Assembly: GCF_022919175.1 (NCBI RefSeq)
Contig: NZ_CP095043.1
Location: 248,001-312,000, forward strand
From: Leucobacter rhizosphaerae
GTDB taxonomy: Bacteria; Actinomycetota; Actinomycetes; Actinomycetales; Microbacteriaceae
Length of the DNA stretch: 64,000 bases
Reading direction: 5' to 3'
In this document: one piece after another, positions 17,685 to 27,374 of the stretch
Layout of the letters: the number at the start of each line of letters is the position of its first letter
Numbering within the stretch: the first letter of the stretch is position 1
Translations under genes and position numbers: made by a program
The notes under the pieces: model-generated
What the model was told of the DNA's origin: nothing
What the model saw: the letters and a program-made list of their open reading frames with translations, nothing else
Databases searched by the model: none

Positions 17685-18461
17685 TCAGACGGGGTGGTCC
17701 TCGGCGTACTGCGCGAGCACGTCGTCGATGGGGCCGTCGAGCACGAGCGCGCCCTTGTTCAGGTATAGGCCCCGCGTGCAGAAGCGCCGGAGGTCCCGCT
17801 CGTTGTGCGAGACGAGGAAGAGCGTCTTGCCCTCGGCGAGCAGCTCCTCGATGCGCTGGTAGCACTTCGCGCGGAACGCCTTGTCGCCGACGGCGAGCAC
17901 CTCGTCGACGAGCAGCACGGGCTCGTCCAACTGCGAGATGACGGCGAAGGCGACCCGCACCTTCATCCCGCTCGACAGGTGTTTGAACGGGGTGTCGATC
18001 ACGTCACCGGCACCCGCGAACTCGATGATCGAGTCGAAGCGCGCGGCGATCTCGCGTTTGCCGAGCCCGTGCAGTCCGGCCGTGAGCTGCACGTTGTCGC
18101 GCACGGTGAGATCGCCGACGAAGCCGCCGGTGATCTCGATGAGCGGTGCGACCCCGCCGTGCACTTGCACCCGGCCCTCGTCGGGGAAGAGCACCCCGGC
18201 GACGAGCTTCAGGAGCGTCGACTTGCCCTGGCCGTTGCGGCCGACCACGCCGATCGCCTCGCCGGGCTGCACCGTGAAGGAGATGTTGCGCAGGGCCCAG
18301 AAGTCGCCCGGGCGGGCGCGACGGACGCCACGTGCGAAGAGGTCCTTGAAACTGCGGCGGGATCCGCGGTTGCGGCGGAAGCGCACGCCGAGGTCAGAGG
18401 CCGTGATGATCGGCGCGGTGGGCGGCGTAGCCGGGGCGGGCCCGGGAGAGGGTTCGGTCAC
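17685..18461 (-). CDS. Polysaccharide/teichoic acid ABC exporter, ATP-binding protein (TagH-like)
   Basis: A 258-residue ABC ATPase of the TagH/Wzt/RfbB class that powers export of a finished cell-wall polymer. Visible are the Walker A GRNGQGKST (about residue 75), the signature region HLSSGMKVRVAFA, and Walker B LLVDEVLAVGD followed by the H-loop VSHNERDL. It has no extended C-terminal carbohydrate-binding domain, so export is probably not gated by end modification of the polymer. The GTG start is separated by one base from the stop of the permease gene upstream, so the two are translationally coupled. Confidence 0.88.
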   Translation of the reverse strand: MTEPSPGPAPATPPTAPIITASDLGVRFRRNRGSRRSFKDLFARGVRRARPGDFWALRNISFTVQPGEAIGVVGRNGQGKSTLLKLVAGVLFPDEGRVQVHGGVAPLIEITGGFVGDLTVRDNVQLTAGLHGLGKREIAARFDSIIEFAGAGDVIDTPFKHLSSGMKVRVAFAVISQLDEPVLLVDEVLAVGDKAFRAKCYQRIEELLAEGKTLFLVSHNERDLRRFCTRGLYLNKGALVLDGPIDDVLAQYAEDHPV

Positions 18462-18462
18462 G

Positions 18463-19251
18463 TCAGAGCTCCTTCAGCACACTGCCGATGGAGCGGCGGA
18501 AGACCCACACGCCCAAGGCGAGAAACATGAGTGATTCGGCCGCGGAGACGGCGACGAGCGGCCAGTCCAGCTGGTCGGGGAAGAACCCGGCGCGGAAGAG
18601 CGCGAAGATGCCCGACAACGGGTTCAGCCACGCGAGCGGCTGCGCGAAGGCGGGCAGGTCGGCGGCACCGTAGATGATCGGCGAGGCGTAGAAGAGCACA
18701 CGCAGGATCAGCTTCGTCGCCCGCTCCAGGTCGCGGAAGAACACGACGAGCGGTGCGACGATGAGCCCGATCCCGAGCGTCAGGACGGCGAGCAGGATCA
18801 CGGCCACCGGAAAGAACACGAGCTCCCAGCCGACCGTCGCCCCCGAGATGAGCGCGAAGACGATGAGCACCGGCAAGCTCAGCACGAACTCGATGCCCTT
18901 CGAGCAGATGATGCGGCCCACCCAGATCCACCGGGGGAGCGCGACGGAGCGCACGAGGCGCACGTCGCGGAGGAACGCCTTGGTCGAGTCCGACACCGCG
19001 CCGTTGACCCAGACCCACGGCAGCAGTGCGGTGAGTAGGAAGACGATGTAGGGCTCCTCGCCGACGGAGCGGGAGAAGACCTGGGTGAAGATGAACCAGT
19101 AGATCAGGCTCATGAGCAGGGGATCGAGGATCGACCACAGGTATCCGAGGAGCGAGGTCGAGTATCGGACCTTCAGGTCCCGCCGGGTCAGCAGCCAGAG
19201 CGAGGACCACGAACTGGCGCGCAGCGGCCGTTGCTCGGAGGAGGAAGTCAC
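18463..19251 (-). CDS. Polysaccharide/teichoic acid ABC exporter permease (TagG-like)
   Basis: A 262-residue ABC-2-type permease with six hydrophobic segments, of the TagG/Wzm family, partner of the ATPase immediately downstream. The family blocks RDLKVRYSTSLLGYLW near the N-terminus and NPLSGIFALFRAGFF near the C-terminus are visible. The first start at 19290 (GTG) would add 13 polar residues; GTG 19251 fits the family length better, but neither has a strong ribosome site. It is divergent from the exporter operon at 19326, with the shared promoter region in between. With the transferases on either side it completes a cell-wall polymer synthesis and export cluster. Confidence 0.87.
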   Translation of the reverse strand: MTSSSEQRPLRASSWSSLWLLTRRDLKVRYSTSLLGYLWSILDPLLMSLIYWFIFTQVFSRSVGEEPYIVFLLTALLPWVWVNGAVSDSTKAFLRDVRLVRSVALPRWIWVGRIICSKGIEFVLSLPVLIVFALISGATVGWELVFFPVAVILLAVLTLGIGLIVAPLVVFFRDLERATKLILRVLFYASPIIYGAADLPAFAQPLAWLNPLSGIFALFRAGFFPDQLDWPLVAVSAAESLMFLALGVWVFRRSIGSVLKEL

Positions 19252-19313
19252 ACAGCTATTCTGCCGGTTTCCGCGGTCCGGGGTGTGCACACACCGAGAC
19301 GCTGAGGATTTGA

Positions 19314-19319
19314 TAAATT
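19314..19319 (+). promoter_or_regulatory. Putative -10 element of a leaderless transcript
   Basis: TGATAAATT, an extended -10-like box, lies in an AT-rich patch within very GC-rich DNA and ends 6 bases before the GTG at 19326. No good -35 is visible. The spacing suggests that transcription starts at or near the start codon. Confidence 0.35.
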
Positions 19320-19325
19320 AGACGC

Positions 19326-20393
19326 GTGCCGCCCGAAACCTCGTCAACCGTGCCCGCTCCCGACTCGCTCGTGGGCTCCACGTCGAACGAACCGGTCATG
19401 GAGGCGGTGACCGGGGCGAACCCAACCACCGCACCGCGGGTGCGCCCGAGCCGGACCTCCGCCGCGGATGACGCACCGGCCGAGACCGCTCCGCCGCAGG
19501 ACGCCCCGGACGCCGCTGCACCGGACGCCGGATCGACCGAAACGCGCAGTCCACGCACAGGCCGCATTCAGGTTCCGGTCCCCTCGGTGGTCCGAGCGCG
19601 TGAGCGCGGCCGTCTCGCCGAGCAGAATCCGGTCGTCTTGCGCACCGAAATGCTGACGAAGACGTACGGATCCCTCGTCGCGGCGAACGAGGTCTCGATG
19701 GACGTGCACGCCGGATCCTTCACGGGAGTGGTGGGGCCGAACGGCGCGGGGAAGACGACGACCCTCTCCATGATCACCGGGCTGCTCCGGCCGACCTCCG
19801 GTCGCGTGACCGTGAGCGGCGTGGACGTGTGGACCGACGGACCCGCCGCGAAGCGGCTGATCGGCACGCTGCCCGACCGCCTGCGGCTCTTCGACCGCCT
19901 CACCGGTGCGCAGCTCCTGTACTACTCGGGCGTGCTGCACGGCGTGCAGGAGTCGGTGCTGGCGCAGCGCTCCGCGGAGCTCGCCGAGGCCTTCGGGCTC
20001 GAATCCGCCCTCGGTCGCCTCGTCTCCGACTACTCCGCCGGCATGCAGAAGAAGATCGCGCTCGCCTGCTCCATGATCCACGCCCCCGAGGTGCTCGTGC
20101 TCGATGAGCCGTTCGAGGCGATCGATCCCGTGTCGGCGTCGAACGTCACCGAGATCCTCGAAAAGTACGTCGGCGGCGGCGGCAGCGTCGTGATGTCGAG
20201 CCACAGTCTCGACCTCATCCAGCGCGTCTGCGACCACGTCACGATCATCGTCGACGGCAGTGTGATCGCGCAGGGCACCGTCGACGCCGTGCGCGACGGG
20301 GTCAGCCTCGAGGAGCGCTTCGTCGCCCTCACCGGGACGAACGATACGAGGAAGGGACTCGAGTGGTTGCACGGCTCTTCCGACTCCGCCTAG
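19326..20393 (+). CDS. ABC transporter ATP-binding protein with Pro/Ala-rich N-terminal extension
   Basis: A 355-residue ABC ATPase. The first 95 residues or so are low-complexity (Ala/Pro/Thr/Asp). The ATPase core then has Walker A GPNGAGKTT (about residue 140), the signature region YSAGMQKKIALA, Walker B VLVLDEPFEAID and the H-loop SSHSLDLI. The GTG at 19326 gives the long form; a shorter product starting within the extension cannot be excluded. Its end overlaps the start of the permease gene by 31 bp, so the two form one transporter. The substrate is not evident; a drug/lantibiotic-type or multipurpose ABC-2 exporter is possible. Confidence 0.85.
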   Translation: MPPETSSTVPAPDSLVGSTSNEPVMEAVTGANPTTAPRVRPSRTSAADDAPAETAPPQDAPDAAAPDAGSTETRSPRTGRIQVPVPSVVRARERGRLAEQNPVVLRTEMLTKTYGSLVAANEVSMDVHAGSFTGVVGPNGAGKTTTLSMITGLLRPTSGRVTVSGVDVWTDGPAAKRLIGTLPDRLRLFDRLTGAQLLYYSGVLHGVQESVLAQRSAELAEAFGLESALGRLVSDYSAGMQKKIALACSMIHAPEVLVLDEPFEAIDPVSASNVTEILEKYVGGGGSVVMSSHSLDLIQRVCDHVTIIVDGSVIAQGTVDAVRDGVSLEERFVALTGTNDTRKGLEWLHGSSDSA

Positions 20394-21934
20394 CCCTGCT
20401 GGGCAGCGCATTCCGCGGATCGTTCGGGAGGGGCCTCGGCACGACGGTCTGGTTCCTGCTCCTCGCTGCGGGTGCGGTCGGCCTCGCGCTGGCGCCCACG
20501 CTCGTCACGGACGATCCCGCCGAGCGCGCGGTCATCGACACCCTCGTCGGTTCCGCGGTCCTTCTCGCGGTGTTCCTCGTGCCGTTCTTCGAGAACCGTC
20601 GCAACCTCGAACCGAAGCAGTTCGCGTCGTTCCCCGCGGGCCCCGGTGCGATCGGCTTCGCGCTGCTCGTGACCTCGATCATCACCTGGCCGTTCTTCCT
20701 GCTCGTGATCTGGCTGGTCTCGCTGTCGGTCTTCCGCCCCGAGTGGGGGGAACCCAGTTGGGTGGCCCCCGTGATCCTGGGGCTCACCGCGCTCTTCGCA
20801 CTCGCGAGCACGCGGGTCATGTCGGGGCTGTCGAAGCTCCTGGTCGGCCCCTTCTACGCCGGTGCCCTGCGCACCGTGGGGCTGCTCCTCGTCGTGGCGT
20901 TCCTCCCGGTCGCGGTCTTCGCCGGGGCCACCGCGTTCGGGGCTGACGGCGGGTCCGCGATGGCGGACGCCTCCGGTGTGCTCGCCCTCACGCCGTTCGG
21001 TGCACCGTTCGCGGCGCTCGCAGCGGCGGCGGGTGGCGACCTTGACGCGGTCCTCCCGGGGCTCGCGATCCTGGGTGGCGCCGTGCTCTTCCTGATCGCG
21101 ATCTGGATCCCGATCGCGTGGGTGTCGAACCAGCGCATCGATCGCCCCATTCAGCGCGGGATCGCGCGTAACGGCCTCGGCTGGTTCGAGCGGTTCTCCT
21201 CCCGACCGTCGCAGGTGATCGCGGCTCGTCAGCTCACGTACTGGGCGCGGGATCCGCGCTACCGCGTCGCACTCTTCGCGATCCCGATCGCGCCGATCAT
21301 CATGCTCGTCGCCTTCTGGATCGCGGGGGCGGATCTCTCGGCCCTGGCCCTCGTGCCGCTGCCGGTCATCCTGCTCCTCCTCGGGTGGTCGCAGCACAAC
21401 GACGTCGCGATGGACTCCACCGCCATCTGGGAGCACGTCGCGAGCGGCACGAAGGGGCGCGCGGATCGTGCGGGTCGACTCGCACCGGTGCTCATGATCG
21501 GGATCCCGCTCGCCCTCATCGGTTCGAGCATCACCGTGACGGTGCTCGGCGACTGGCGGGTGCTCCCCGCGATCGTCGGGATGAACATCGCGGTGCTGCT
21601 CGTGGCGTGCGGCATCTCGAGTGTGTTCTCGGTGATGATGCCGTACCCCGCGACCCGTCCGGGGGACAGCCCGTTCGTGCAGCCGCAGTGGACGGGCTCG
21701 GGATCCGGGCTCGCGCAGACGCTGTCCATGCTGCTCACCCTGGTGTTCGCCGCGCCCGCCGTCTGGTTCGCCGTGACCGCGATCGTCGACATCGAGTTCG
21801 TCGAGAACATCTGGGCGCTGCTCTTCGGCATCGGGTACGGGCTGCTCATTCTCGGCCTCGGGATCCTGATCGGCGGCCGGATCTTCGACCGCAGCGGACC
21901 GGAGCTCATCGGGGTCACGCAGGTCTTCGACTAG
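20363..21934 (+). CDS. ABC transporter permease
   Basis: A 523-residue polytopic membrane protein with about 12 hydrophobic segments, translated from a GTG lying inside the end of the ATPase gene. Its length matches duplicated ABC-2-type permeases that act as one polypeptide with a single ATPase. Basic loops separate the segments, including one near the middle (WFERFSSRPSQVIAARQLTYWARDPRYR region) that is typical of cytoplasmic coupling loops in this group. No substrate-binding protein gene is nearby, which favours an exporter. The 31-bp overlap implies translational coupling. Confidence 0.82.
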   Translation: MVARLFRLRLALLGSAFRGSFGRGLGTTVWFLLLAAGAVGLALAPTLVTDDPAERAVIDTLVGSAVLLAVFLVPFFENRRNLEPKQFASFPAGPGAIGFALLVTSIITWPFFLLVIWLVSLSVFRPEWGEPSWVAPVILGLTALFALASTRVMSGLSKLLVGPFYAGALRTVGLLLVVAFLPVAVFAGATAFGADGGSAMADASGVLALTPFGAPFAALAAAAGGDLDAVLPGLAILGGAVLFLIAIWIPIAWVSNQRIDRPIQRGIARNGLGWFERFSSRPSQVIAARQLTYWARDPRYRVALFAIPIAPIIMLVAFWIAGADLSALALVPLPVILLLLGWSQHNDVAMDSTAIWEHVASGTKGRADRAGRLAPVLMIGIPLALIGSSITVTVLGDWRVLPAIVGMNIAVLLVACGISSVFSVMMPYPATRPGDSPFVQPQWTGSGSGLAQTLSMLLTLVFAAPAVWFAVTAIVDIEFVENIWALLFGIGYGLLILGLGILIGGRIFDRSGPELIGVTQVFD

Positions 21935-21973
21935 GGGATCGATTCCTTGCGGGGCGCTCGACGACCCTCGCCT

Positions 21974-22073
21974 CGAACGCCGCTGTTCGCGCCGAACGCC
22001 GCTGTTCGCGCCGAACGCCGCTGTTCTCGCCGAACGCCGCTGAAGTGAGCGCGCAGATCAGAGGCGTTCGGCG
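21974..22073. repeat. 19-bp tandem repeats and palindromic element
   Basis: The core GAACGCCGCTG recurs at 21975, 21994, 22013 and 22032, a strict 19-bp period (three full units plus a partial). The last copy forms an 11-bp inverted repeat, 22028-22038 with 22063-22073, and a diverged GATCAGAGGC(G/A)TTCGG motif then repeats once more. This resembles a REP-like intergenic element. It lies just after the permease gene and before the DUF3039 gene. Confidence 0.7.
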
Positions 22074-22133
22074 CGATCAGAGGCATTCGGTGGAGTCGGT
22101 GCCGTGCTCGGGATCCGGGTTTACACTGGCCGT

Positions 22134-22421
22134 ATGAGTATTTTCACGCGTCGTGATTCGGACACCGGGGGCAGCGGAACCGCAGGGGGCACGGACGTGC
22201 TCGATCGTGAACTCGAACAGCTGCTCGAGGACTCGCAGATCGAAGACGGCGACCACGAGCGCTTCTCGCACTACGTGCCGAAGGACAAGATCCTCGAGTC
22301 CGCGCTGTCGGGCAAGCCCGTCCGCGCGCTCTGCGGCAAGAAGTGGACCCCGTCGCGCGACCCGGAGAAGTTCCCGGTCTGTCCCGACTGCAAGAAGGTC
22401 TACGAGCGCATGCGCAAGTAG
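22134..22421 (+). CDS. DUF3039 family small protein
   Basis: A 95-residue, highly charged protein matching the DUF3039 family of Actinobacteria, function unknown. The C-terminal half carries CGKKW and CPDCKK, three cysteines that could bind a metal. The ATG at 22134 is preceded by TACACT (22122-22127), a good -10 box only six bases away, so a leaderless or very short-leader transcript is likely. The neighbouring pncB gene is convergent; DUF3039 next to nicotinate phosphoribosyltransferase is a familiar actinobacterial arrangement. Confidence 0.8.
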   Translation: MSIFTRRDSDTGGSGTAGGTDVLDRELEQLLEDSQIEDGDHERFSHYVPKDKILESALSGKPVRALCGKKWTPSRDPEKFPVCPDCKKVYERMRK

Positions 22422-22500
22422 CGGCTCCGGCACCGGACCGAGTGCGAGTCAGCGGCTCGGGTGCAGGTGAGTGGTACCGGGGTGTCAGCGGAACTCGGTG

Positions 22501-23847
22501 TCAGCGGTACTCGGTCGGGATCGCGGGATCCCCGCGGGTGAGGCTCATCGCGACGGCCGGGAGTTCGGCCACGCGACGGCGGTGGCGCTCGCGCGCGGCC
22601 GCGATCCCCTCGGTGCCGGTGTGCCCCGGTTCCACGGCGCCGCCCGTGACGAGGGGTACCAGCACCTCGCGGTGGTGATCCCCGTGGCCGGGTCGACGCT
22701 CCGTGCCCTCGGGCTCGCCGCCGGGGCCATCGCCCAGGAAGATGAGCTCCGCCGTGGCCACCCCGCGCGGGTTGAAGCTGCGTCGCACGCTCTTGCGGCC
22801 CCCGACCGAGACCTTGTCGGCCGACTTCTTCGCGACGGACACCCACGCGCCCGAGTCGTTCTGGTGAGCCACGAGCTTGTAGACCATGCCCATGGTCGGG
22901 GTGCCAGACCCGACGACCACCGAGGTGCCGACCCCGAAGCTGTCGACCGGTGACGCGGCGAGCACCGCGACGGTGTGCTCGTCGAGATCGTTCGTCACGG
23001 TGATCCGCGTGCGCGTCGCCCCGAGATCGTCGAGCAGCTGACGGACGCGCGCGACGACGACGGGCAGGTCCCCCGAGTCGATGCGGACGGCGCCGAGCCC
23101 CGTGCCCGCCACCTCGATCGCGGTGCGCACCCCCTGCTCGATGTCGTAGGTGTCCACGAGCAGTGTGGTGTCGGCGCCGAGGGCGGCGACCTGCGCCTCG
23201 AAGGCGGCGCGCTCGCTATCGTGCAGCAGGGTGAAGCTGTGCGCGGCGGTGCCCATGGTCGGGATCCCGTAGCTCCGGCCCGCCTCGAGGTTGGAGGTGG
23301 CGCTGAATCCCGCGATGTAGGCGGCGCGGGCGGCCGCGACGGCGCTGTACTCGCTGGTGCGGCGCGAACCCATCTCTGCGAGGGGTTTGCCGGCCGCGGC
23401 GTGGCTCATCCGGGAGGCCGCGGTCGCCACGGCGGAGTCGTAGTTCAGGATGCTGAGCGCGAGGGTCTCGAGGAGTACGCCCTCCGCGAAGCTCGATTCG
23501 ACGGTGATGAGCGGGGATCCCGGGAAGTAGACATCGCCCTCGGCGTACCCCCAGATGTCGCCGGAGAAGCGGTAGTCGGCGAGCCAGTCGAGGGTCCGGT
23601 CGCCCACGACCCGGTGCGCGCGCAGGTAGTCGAGCTCGGCGTCGCCGAACCGGAAGTTCTCGATGGCCTCGAGGAGGCGTCCGGTGCCGGCGACGACGCC
23701 GTAGCGGCGCGCACCGGAGAGCCGCCGAGCGAAGAGCTCGAAGACGCTGGCGCGGTCCGCGGTGCCGGCCTGCAGGGCGGCGTCGACCATCGTGAGCTCG
23801 TAGTGGTCCGTGAGAAGCGCGGTTGACGTGTGCACGAACGCCAGCAT
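22501..23847 (-). CDS. pncB: Nicotinate phosphoribosyltransferase
   Basis: A 448-residue enzyme of the Preiss-Handler NAD salvage pathway, converting nicotinate and PRPP to nicotinate mononucleotide. Visible features are TDHYELTM near the N-terminus, the GTAAHSF histidine segment (autophosphorylation site in this family), an RIDSGDL block and FGVGTSVV near the phosphate-binding loop. The length fits the family. ATG 23847 lies only 2 bases after the dnaE2 stop, so pncB may be read through from the mutasome operon. Confidence 0.92.
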   Translation of the reverse strand: MLAFVHTSTALLTDHYELTMVDAALQAGTADRASVFELFARRLSGARRYGVVAGTGRLLEAIENFRFGDAELDYLRAHRVVGDRTLDWLADYRFSGDIWGYAEGDVYFPGSPLITVESSFAEGVLLETLALSILNYDSAVATAASRMSHAAAGKPLAEMGSRRTSEYSAVAAARAAYIAGFSATSNLEAGRSYGIPTMGTAAHSFTLLHDSERAAFEAQVAALGADTTLLVDTYDIEQGVRTAIEVAGTGLGAVRIDSGDLPVVVARVRQLLDDLGATRTRITVTNDLDEHTVAVLAASPVDSFGVGTSVVVGSGTPTMGMVYKLVAHQNDSGAWVSVAKKSADKVSVGGRKSVRRSFNPRGVATAELIFLGDGPGGEPEGTERRPGHGDHHREVLVPLVTGGAVEPGHTGTEGIAAARERHRRRVAELPAVAMSLTRGDPAIPTEYR

Positions 23848-23849
23848 AT

Positions 23850-26800
23850 CTATCGGAAGTCGCGCGAGGACACCCCCACGGGCGACGCGAGCGGCTCGAA
23901 GGCGTTCGCGATGATGTTGATCACCCCTTCCGGCGAGCGCTCGAGCACCCCGCGGATGATGAGCGCCGGGGAGGAGCGCGCGACGAGCCGATGGCGGGTC
24001 CAGACCTTCGCCCAGGTGACGACGTTGACGGTCCCGGACTCGTCCTCGAGGGTGAGGAAGGTGATGCCGCCCGCGGTGCCGGGACGCTGCCGGTGGGTGA
24101 CGAGGCCCGCGACCTCGACCACGGCACCGGGGGTCGCGTGCCGGATCCGGTCGGAGCGCACCACTCCGCGCGCGTCGAGGGTGTCGCGGAGCAGCGCGAC
24201 GGGGTGCGCGTCGAGCGAGATGCCCGTGCTCCAGAGGTCGAGCGCCGTCTGCTCGGCCGGGTTGAGCACCGGGAGCAGCGGTGGCTGCACGTGGACGGCG
24301 ATGCCGGGTAGGAAGCGCTCGCGGTTGTCGGCCGCCGGTGCGGCCGCCCACAGGGCCTCGCGGCGGTCGATCCCGAGGCTCGCGCAGGCACCCGCGGTGG
24401 CGAGGGCCTCGATGCGGGCGCGGTCGAGGTCGGCGCGGCGGGCGAGGTCCGCGAGGTCCAGGAACGGCCCCTGCTCTCGGGCGCGCACGATCCGCTCGGC
24501 GGTCGCGGCCTCGATGCCGCGGATCTCGGCCAGGCCGAGCCGCACCGCGAACGCGCCGTCGAGCCGGTGCAGTCCGCTGGTATCGGTGCGGCTCGCATCG
24601 AACGGCGGCACCGGCGGCGGATCCTCGGTGCGCGGGTGGCGGGCAGTGCACCCGGACTCGGGGTGGGCCGCGGCGGCCCGGGGCCTGACATCCTGGTCGA
24701 GCGGTTCCAGCCCGGCCTCCGCTGCGGACCGCTGCACATCCGGTGGCCGCACCACGACCCCGTGCCGCCGGGCGTCCTCGACCAGGGTGCGCGGCGCGTA
24801 GAAGCCCATGGGCTGCGACCGCAGCAGCCCCGCGAGGAACGCCCCGGGGTAGTGCAGCTTGAACCAGGAGCTGACGTAGACGAGGAGCGCGAAGCTGATC
24901 GAGTGGCTCTCCGCGAAGCCGAAGTTCGCGAACGCCTCGATCTGGGCGTAGAGGTGGTCGGCGTCGTCGCCCTCGATCCCGTTGCGCCGCATGCCCGCGA
25001 ACAGTGTGTCCTTGAGGCTCTCGATGCGCTCCTGCCCGCGCTTCGAGCCCATCGCGCGGCGCAGCAGGTCGGCGTCCTCCGCGGAGCAGTCGGCGACGGC
25101 CATGGCCATCTGCATGAGCTGCTCCTGGAAGAGCGGGACGCCGAGGGTGCGCTCGAGCACGGGGATGAGCTTCGGGTGCGGGTAGCTGACCGGCTCACCG
25201 CCGTTCTTGCGCCGCAGGTACGGGTGCACCGCTCCGCCCTGGATGGGGCCGGGGCGGATGAGCGCGATCTCGATGACCAGGTCGTAGAAGCTGCGGGGGA
25301 GGAGGCGCGGCAGGGTGTTCAGCTGGGCGCGGCTCTCCAGCTGGAACACCCCGATCGCGTCGGCCCGGCACAGCATGTCGTAGACCCCGGGCTCCTCGCG
25401 GGGCACGGTGGCCATCGTCCACCGCTCGCCCGTGCTCTCGGCGACCATGTCCATGGTCTTCTGCAGGGCGCTGAGCATGCCGAGGCCGAGCAGGTCGAAT
25501 TTGACGAGCCCCATGGTCTCGCAGGACTCCTTGTCCCACTGCAGCACCGTGCGGCGATCCATGCGAGCGTGCTCGATGGGGCACACTTCGCCGACGGGCC
25601 GCTCGGTGAGCACCATGCCCCCGGAGTGGATGCCGAGGTGGCGCGGCGCCCGCATGAACTGCGCGGCGAGCCGCTGCACGGGGAGCGGGATCGGGCTCGC
25701 GGGATCCTCCTCGAGGCTGCCCCACCGCTCCAGCCCCTTGGTCCAGGCGCGCTGCTGCCCGGCGCTGTAGCCGAGGGCCTTCGCGGCGTCGCGGATCGCG
25801 GCCTTCGGGCGGTAGGTGATGACGTTCGCGACCTGCGCGGCATTGCGGCGGCCGTAGGTGTCGTAGACGTACTGGATGATCTCCTCGCGGCGCTCGGAAT
25901 CGAAATCGACGTCGATGTCGGGCTCCTCGTCACGCATGCTCGACAGGAACCGCTCGAACGGGAGATCGTAGAAGATCGAGTCGACCTCGGTGATGTGCAG
26001 CACGAAGCAGACGGCGGAGTTCGCGGCTGAGCCGCGTCCCTGGCACAGGATCCCGCGCGCCCGGGCCTCGCGCACGAGGTCGTGCACGATGAGGAAGTAG
26101 CCGGGAAAATCCTTCCGGGCGATGACATCGAGTTCGCGCTCGAGTCGGTCGCGGCGGTGCGCGGTGAGCGAGCGGCCGTAGCGCTCCTCGGCCCCGCGCC
26201 AGACGAGGTCGCGCAGGTGCTCCATCTGGGTGCGCCCGGCGGGCAGATCGAGCTTCGGCAGTTTCGGACGGGCCGCGCGCAGGGGGAACGCGAGCTCGGC
26301 GGCGAGCGGGACGGTGCGGGCGACCGCGTCGGGGGTCCCGGTGAAGCGGCGGAGCTGCGCGGCACCGCTCCGGAGGTGCGCGGTGCCCGCCGCGGGGAGG
26401 TGTGCGTCGAGCTCGTCGAGGCTGCGGCGGGCCCGCACCGCGGCCATGGACTCGGCGAGGTGCGCGTGGGCCTGCACCGCGTAGTGCACGTTGCCGGTGG
26501 CGAGGGTCGGCAGCCGGCGCTCGGCGGCGAGGGCCGCGAGCCGGGCGTTCCGGGCGTCGTCGTCGGGGTGGCCGTGGTGCGTGAGCTCGACGTAGACGTT
26601 GTCGCCGCCGAAGAGGGCGGTGAGGCGGTCGAGCTCGGCGAGCGCGCGAGTCTCGCCGAGCTCCCGGGTGCCGGCCCCCGCGAGCGCCTGCCGCACCGCG
26701 CCCTTGCGGCACCCGGTGAGCACGACCCAGTCACCCCCGCCGGCGGCTGCGAGGGCCTCGAGGTCGTAGCGGGGGCGACCTTTCTCTCCGCCGGTGAGCT

Positions 26801-27374
26801 GCGCCTCCGTGATCGCGGCCGCGAGCCGGTGGTATCCCGCGGCGCCCCGTGCGAGCACGAGCAGGTGGGTGCCGACGGGGTCGACGACACCGAGCTGCGG
26901 GGTGTCGAGCCCGAGGGAGAGTTCGGCGCCGTACACGGTGAGGGGCGCGGAGCGGTGCGGGGAGGGTGCTTCGCGGACCTCGCGCGCGACAAGTTCGGCG
27001 GCGTCCGCGAAGGCGGCCGCGCCGTAGAAGCCGTCGTGATCGGTGAGTGCGATGCCGGTGAGCCCGAGGCGCGCGGCCTCGCGGACGAGCTGCTCGGGCG
27101 AGGACGCACCGTCGAGGAAGCTGAAGTGGGAGTGCGCGTGGAGCTCGGCGTAGGGCACGAGCGGGCGGTGATCGGGGGCTTCGTGCGCGCTGTCGGTGTG
27201 CGCGCTGTTGGTGTCTGCGCTGCCGGTGTGCGCACTGACCGTGTGCGTGGTGGCGCCGGCGGGCGGCACGGGCGGTCCGGGATCCCGGTCCCCGGCGGGC
27301 GGCGTCGCGCCCCCGCGGGCCGAGAGGCGGCGTTCGAACTCGCTCCACGGGATGGGGTCGTTGTTCCAGCCCAT
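23850..27374 (-). CDS. dnaE2: Error-prone DNA polymerase DnaE2
   Basis: An 1174-residue C-family polymerase, the damage-inducible translesion enzyme of the ImuA'-ImuB-DnaE2 mutasome. It has an N-terminal PHP domain (AELHAHSHFSFLDG near residue 75), the polymerase palm with PDIDVDFDSERR (about 480-490, two catalytic aspartates), fingers, and a C-terminal OB-fold (about 1080-1150). A low-complexity Thr/Ser/Ala stretch lies at 35-70. The position downstream of imuA-imuB, which sit behind a LexA-type palindrome, supports DnaE2 rather than the replicative DnaE1. A gap of 92 bp separates it from imuB. Confidence 0.93.
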   Translation of the reverse strand: MGWNNDPIPWSEFERRLSARGGATPPAGDRDPGPPVPPAGATTHTVSAHTGSADTNSAHTDSAHEAPDHRPLVPYAELHAHSHFSFLDGASSPEQLVREAARLGLTGIALTDHDGFYGAAAFADAAELVAREVREAPSPHRSAPLTVYGAELSLGLDTPQLGVVDPVGTHLLVLARGAAGYHRLAAAITEAQLTGGEKGRPRYDLEALAAAGGGDWVVLTGCRKGAVRQALAGAGTRELGETRALAELDRLTALFGGDNVYVELTHHGHPDDDARNARLAALAAERRLPTLATGNVHYAVQAHAHLAESMAAVRARRSLDELDAHLPAAGTAHLRSGAAQLRRFTGTPDAVARTVPLAAELAFPLRAARPKLPKLDLPAGRTQMEHLRDLVWRGAEERYGRSLTAHRRDRLERELDVIARKDFPGYFLIVHDLVREARARGILCQGRGSAANSAVCFVLHITEVDSIFYDLPFERFLSSMRDEEPDIDVDFDSERREEIIQYVYDTYGRRNAAQVANVITYRPKAAIRDAAKALGYSAGQQRAWTKGLERWGSLEEDPASPIPLPVQRLAAQFMRAPRHLGIHSGGMVLTERPVGEVCPIEHARMDRRTVLQWDKESCETMGLVKFDLLGLGMLSALQKTMDMVAESTGERWTMATVPREEPGVYDMLCRADAIGVFQLESRAQLNTLPRLLPRSFYDLVIEIALIRPGPIQGGAVHPYLRRKNGGEPVSYPHPKLIPVLERTLGVPLFQEQLMQMAMAVADCSAEDADLLRRAMGSKRGQERIESLKDTLFAGMRRNGIEGDDADHLYAQIEAFANFGFAESHSISFALLVYVSSWFKLHYPGAFLAGLLRSQPMGFYAPRTLVEDARRHGVVVRPPDVQRSAAEAGLEPLDQDVRPRAAAAHPESGCTARHPRTEDPPPVPPFDASRTDTSGLHRLDGAFAVRLGLAEIRGIEAATAERIVRAREQGPFLDLADLARRADLDRARIEALATAGACASLGIDRREALWAAAPAADNRERFLPGIAVHVQPPLLPVLNPAEQTALDLWSTGISLDAHPVALLRDTLDARGVVRSDRIRHATPGAVVEVAGLVTHRQRPGTAGGITFLTLEDESGTVNVVTWAKVWTRHRLVARSSPALIIRGVLERSPEGVINIIANAFEPLASPVGVSSRDFR

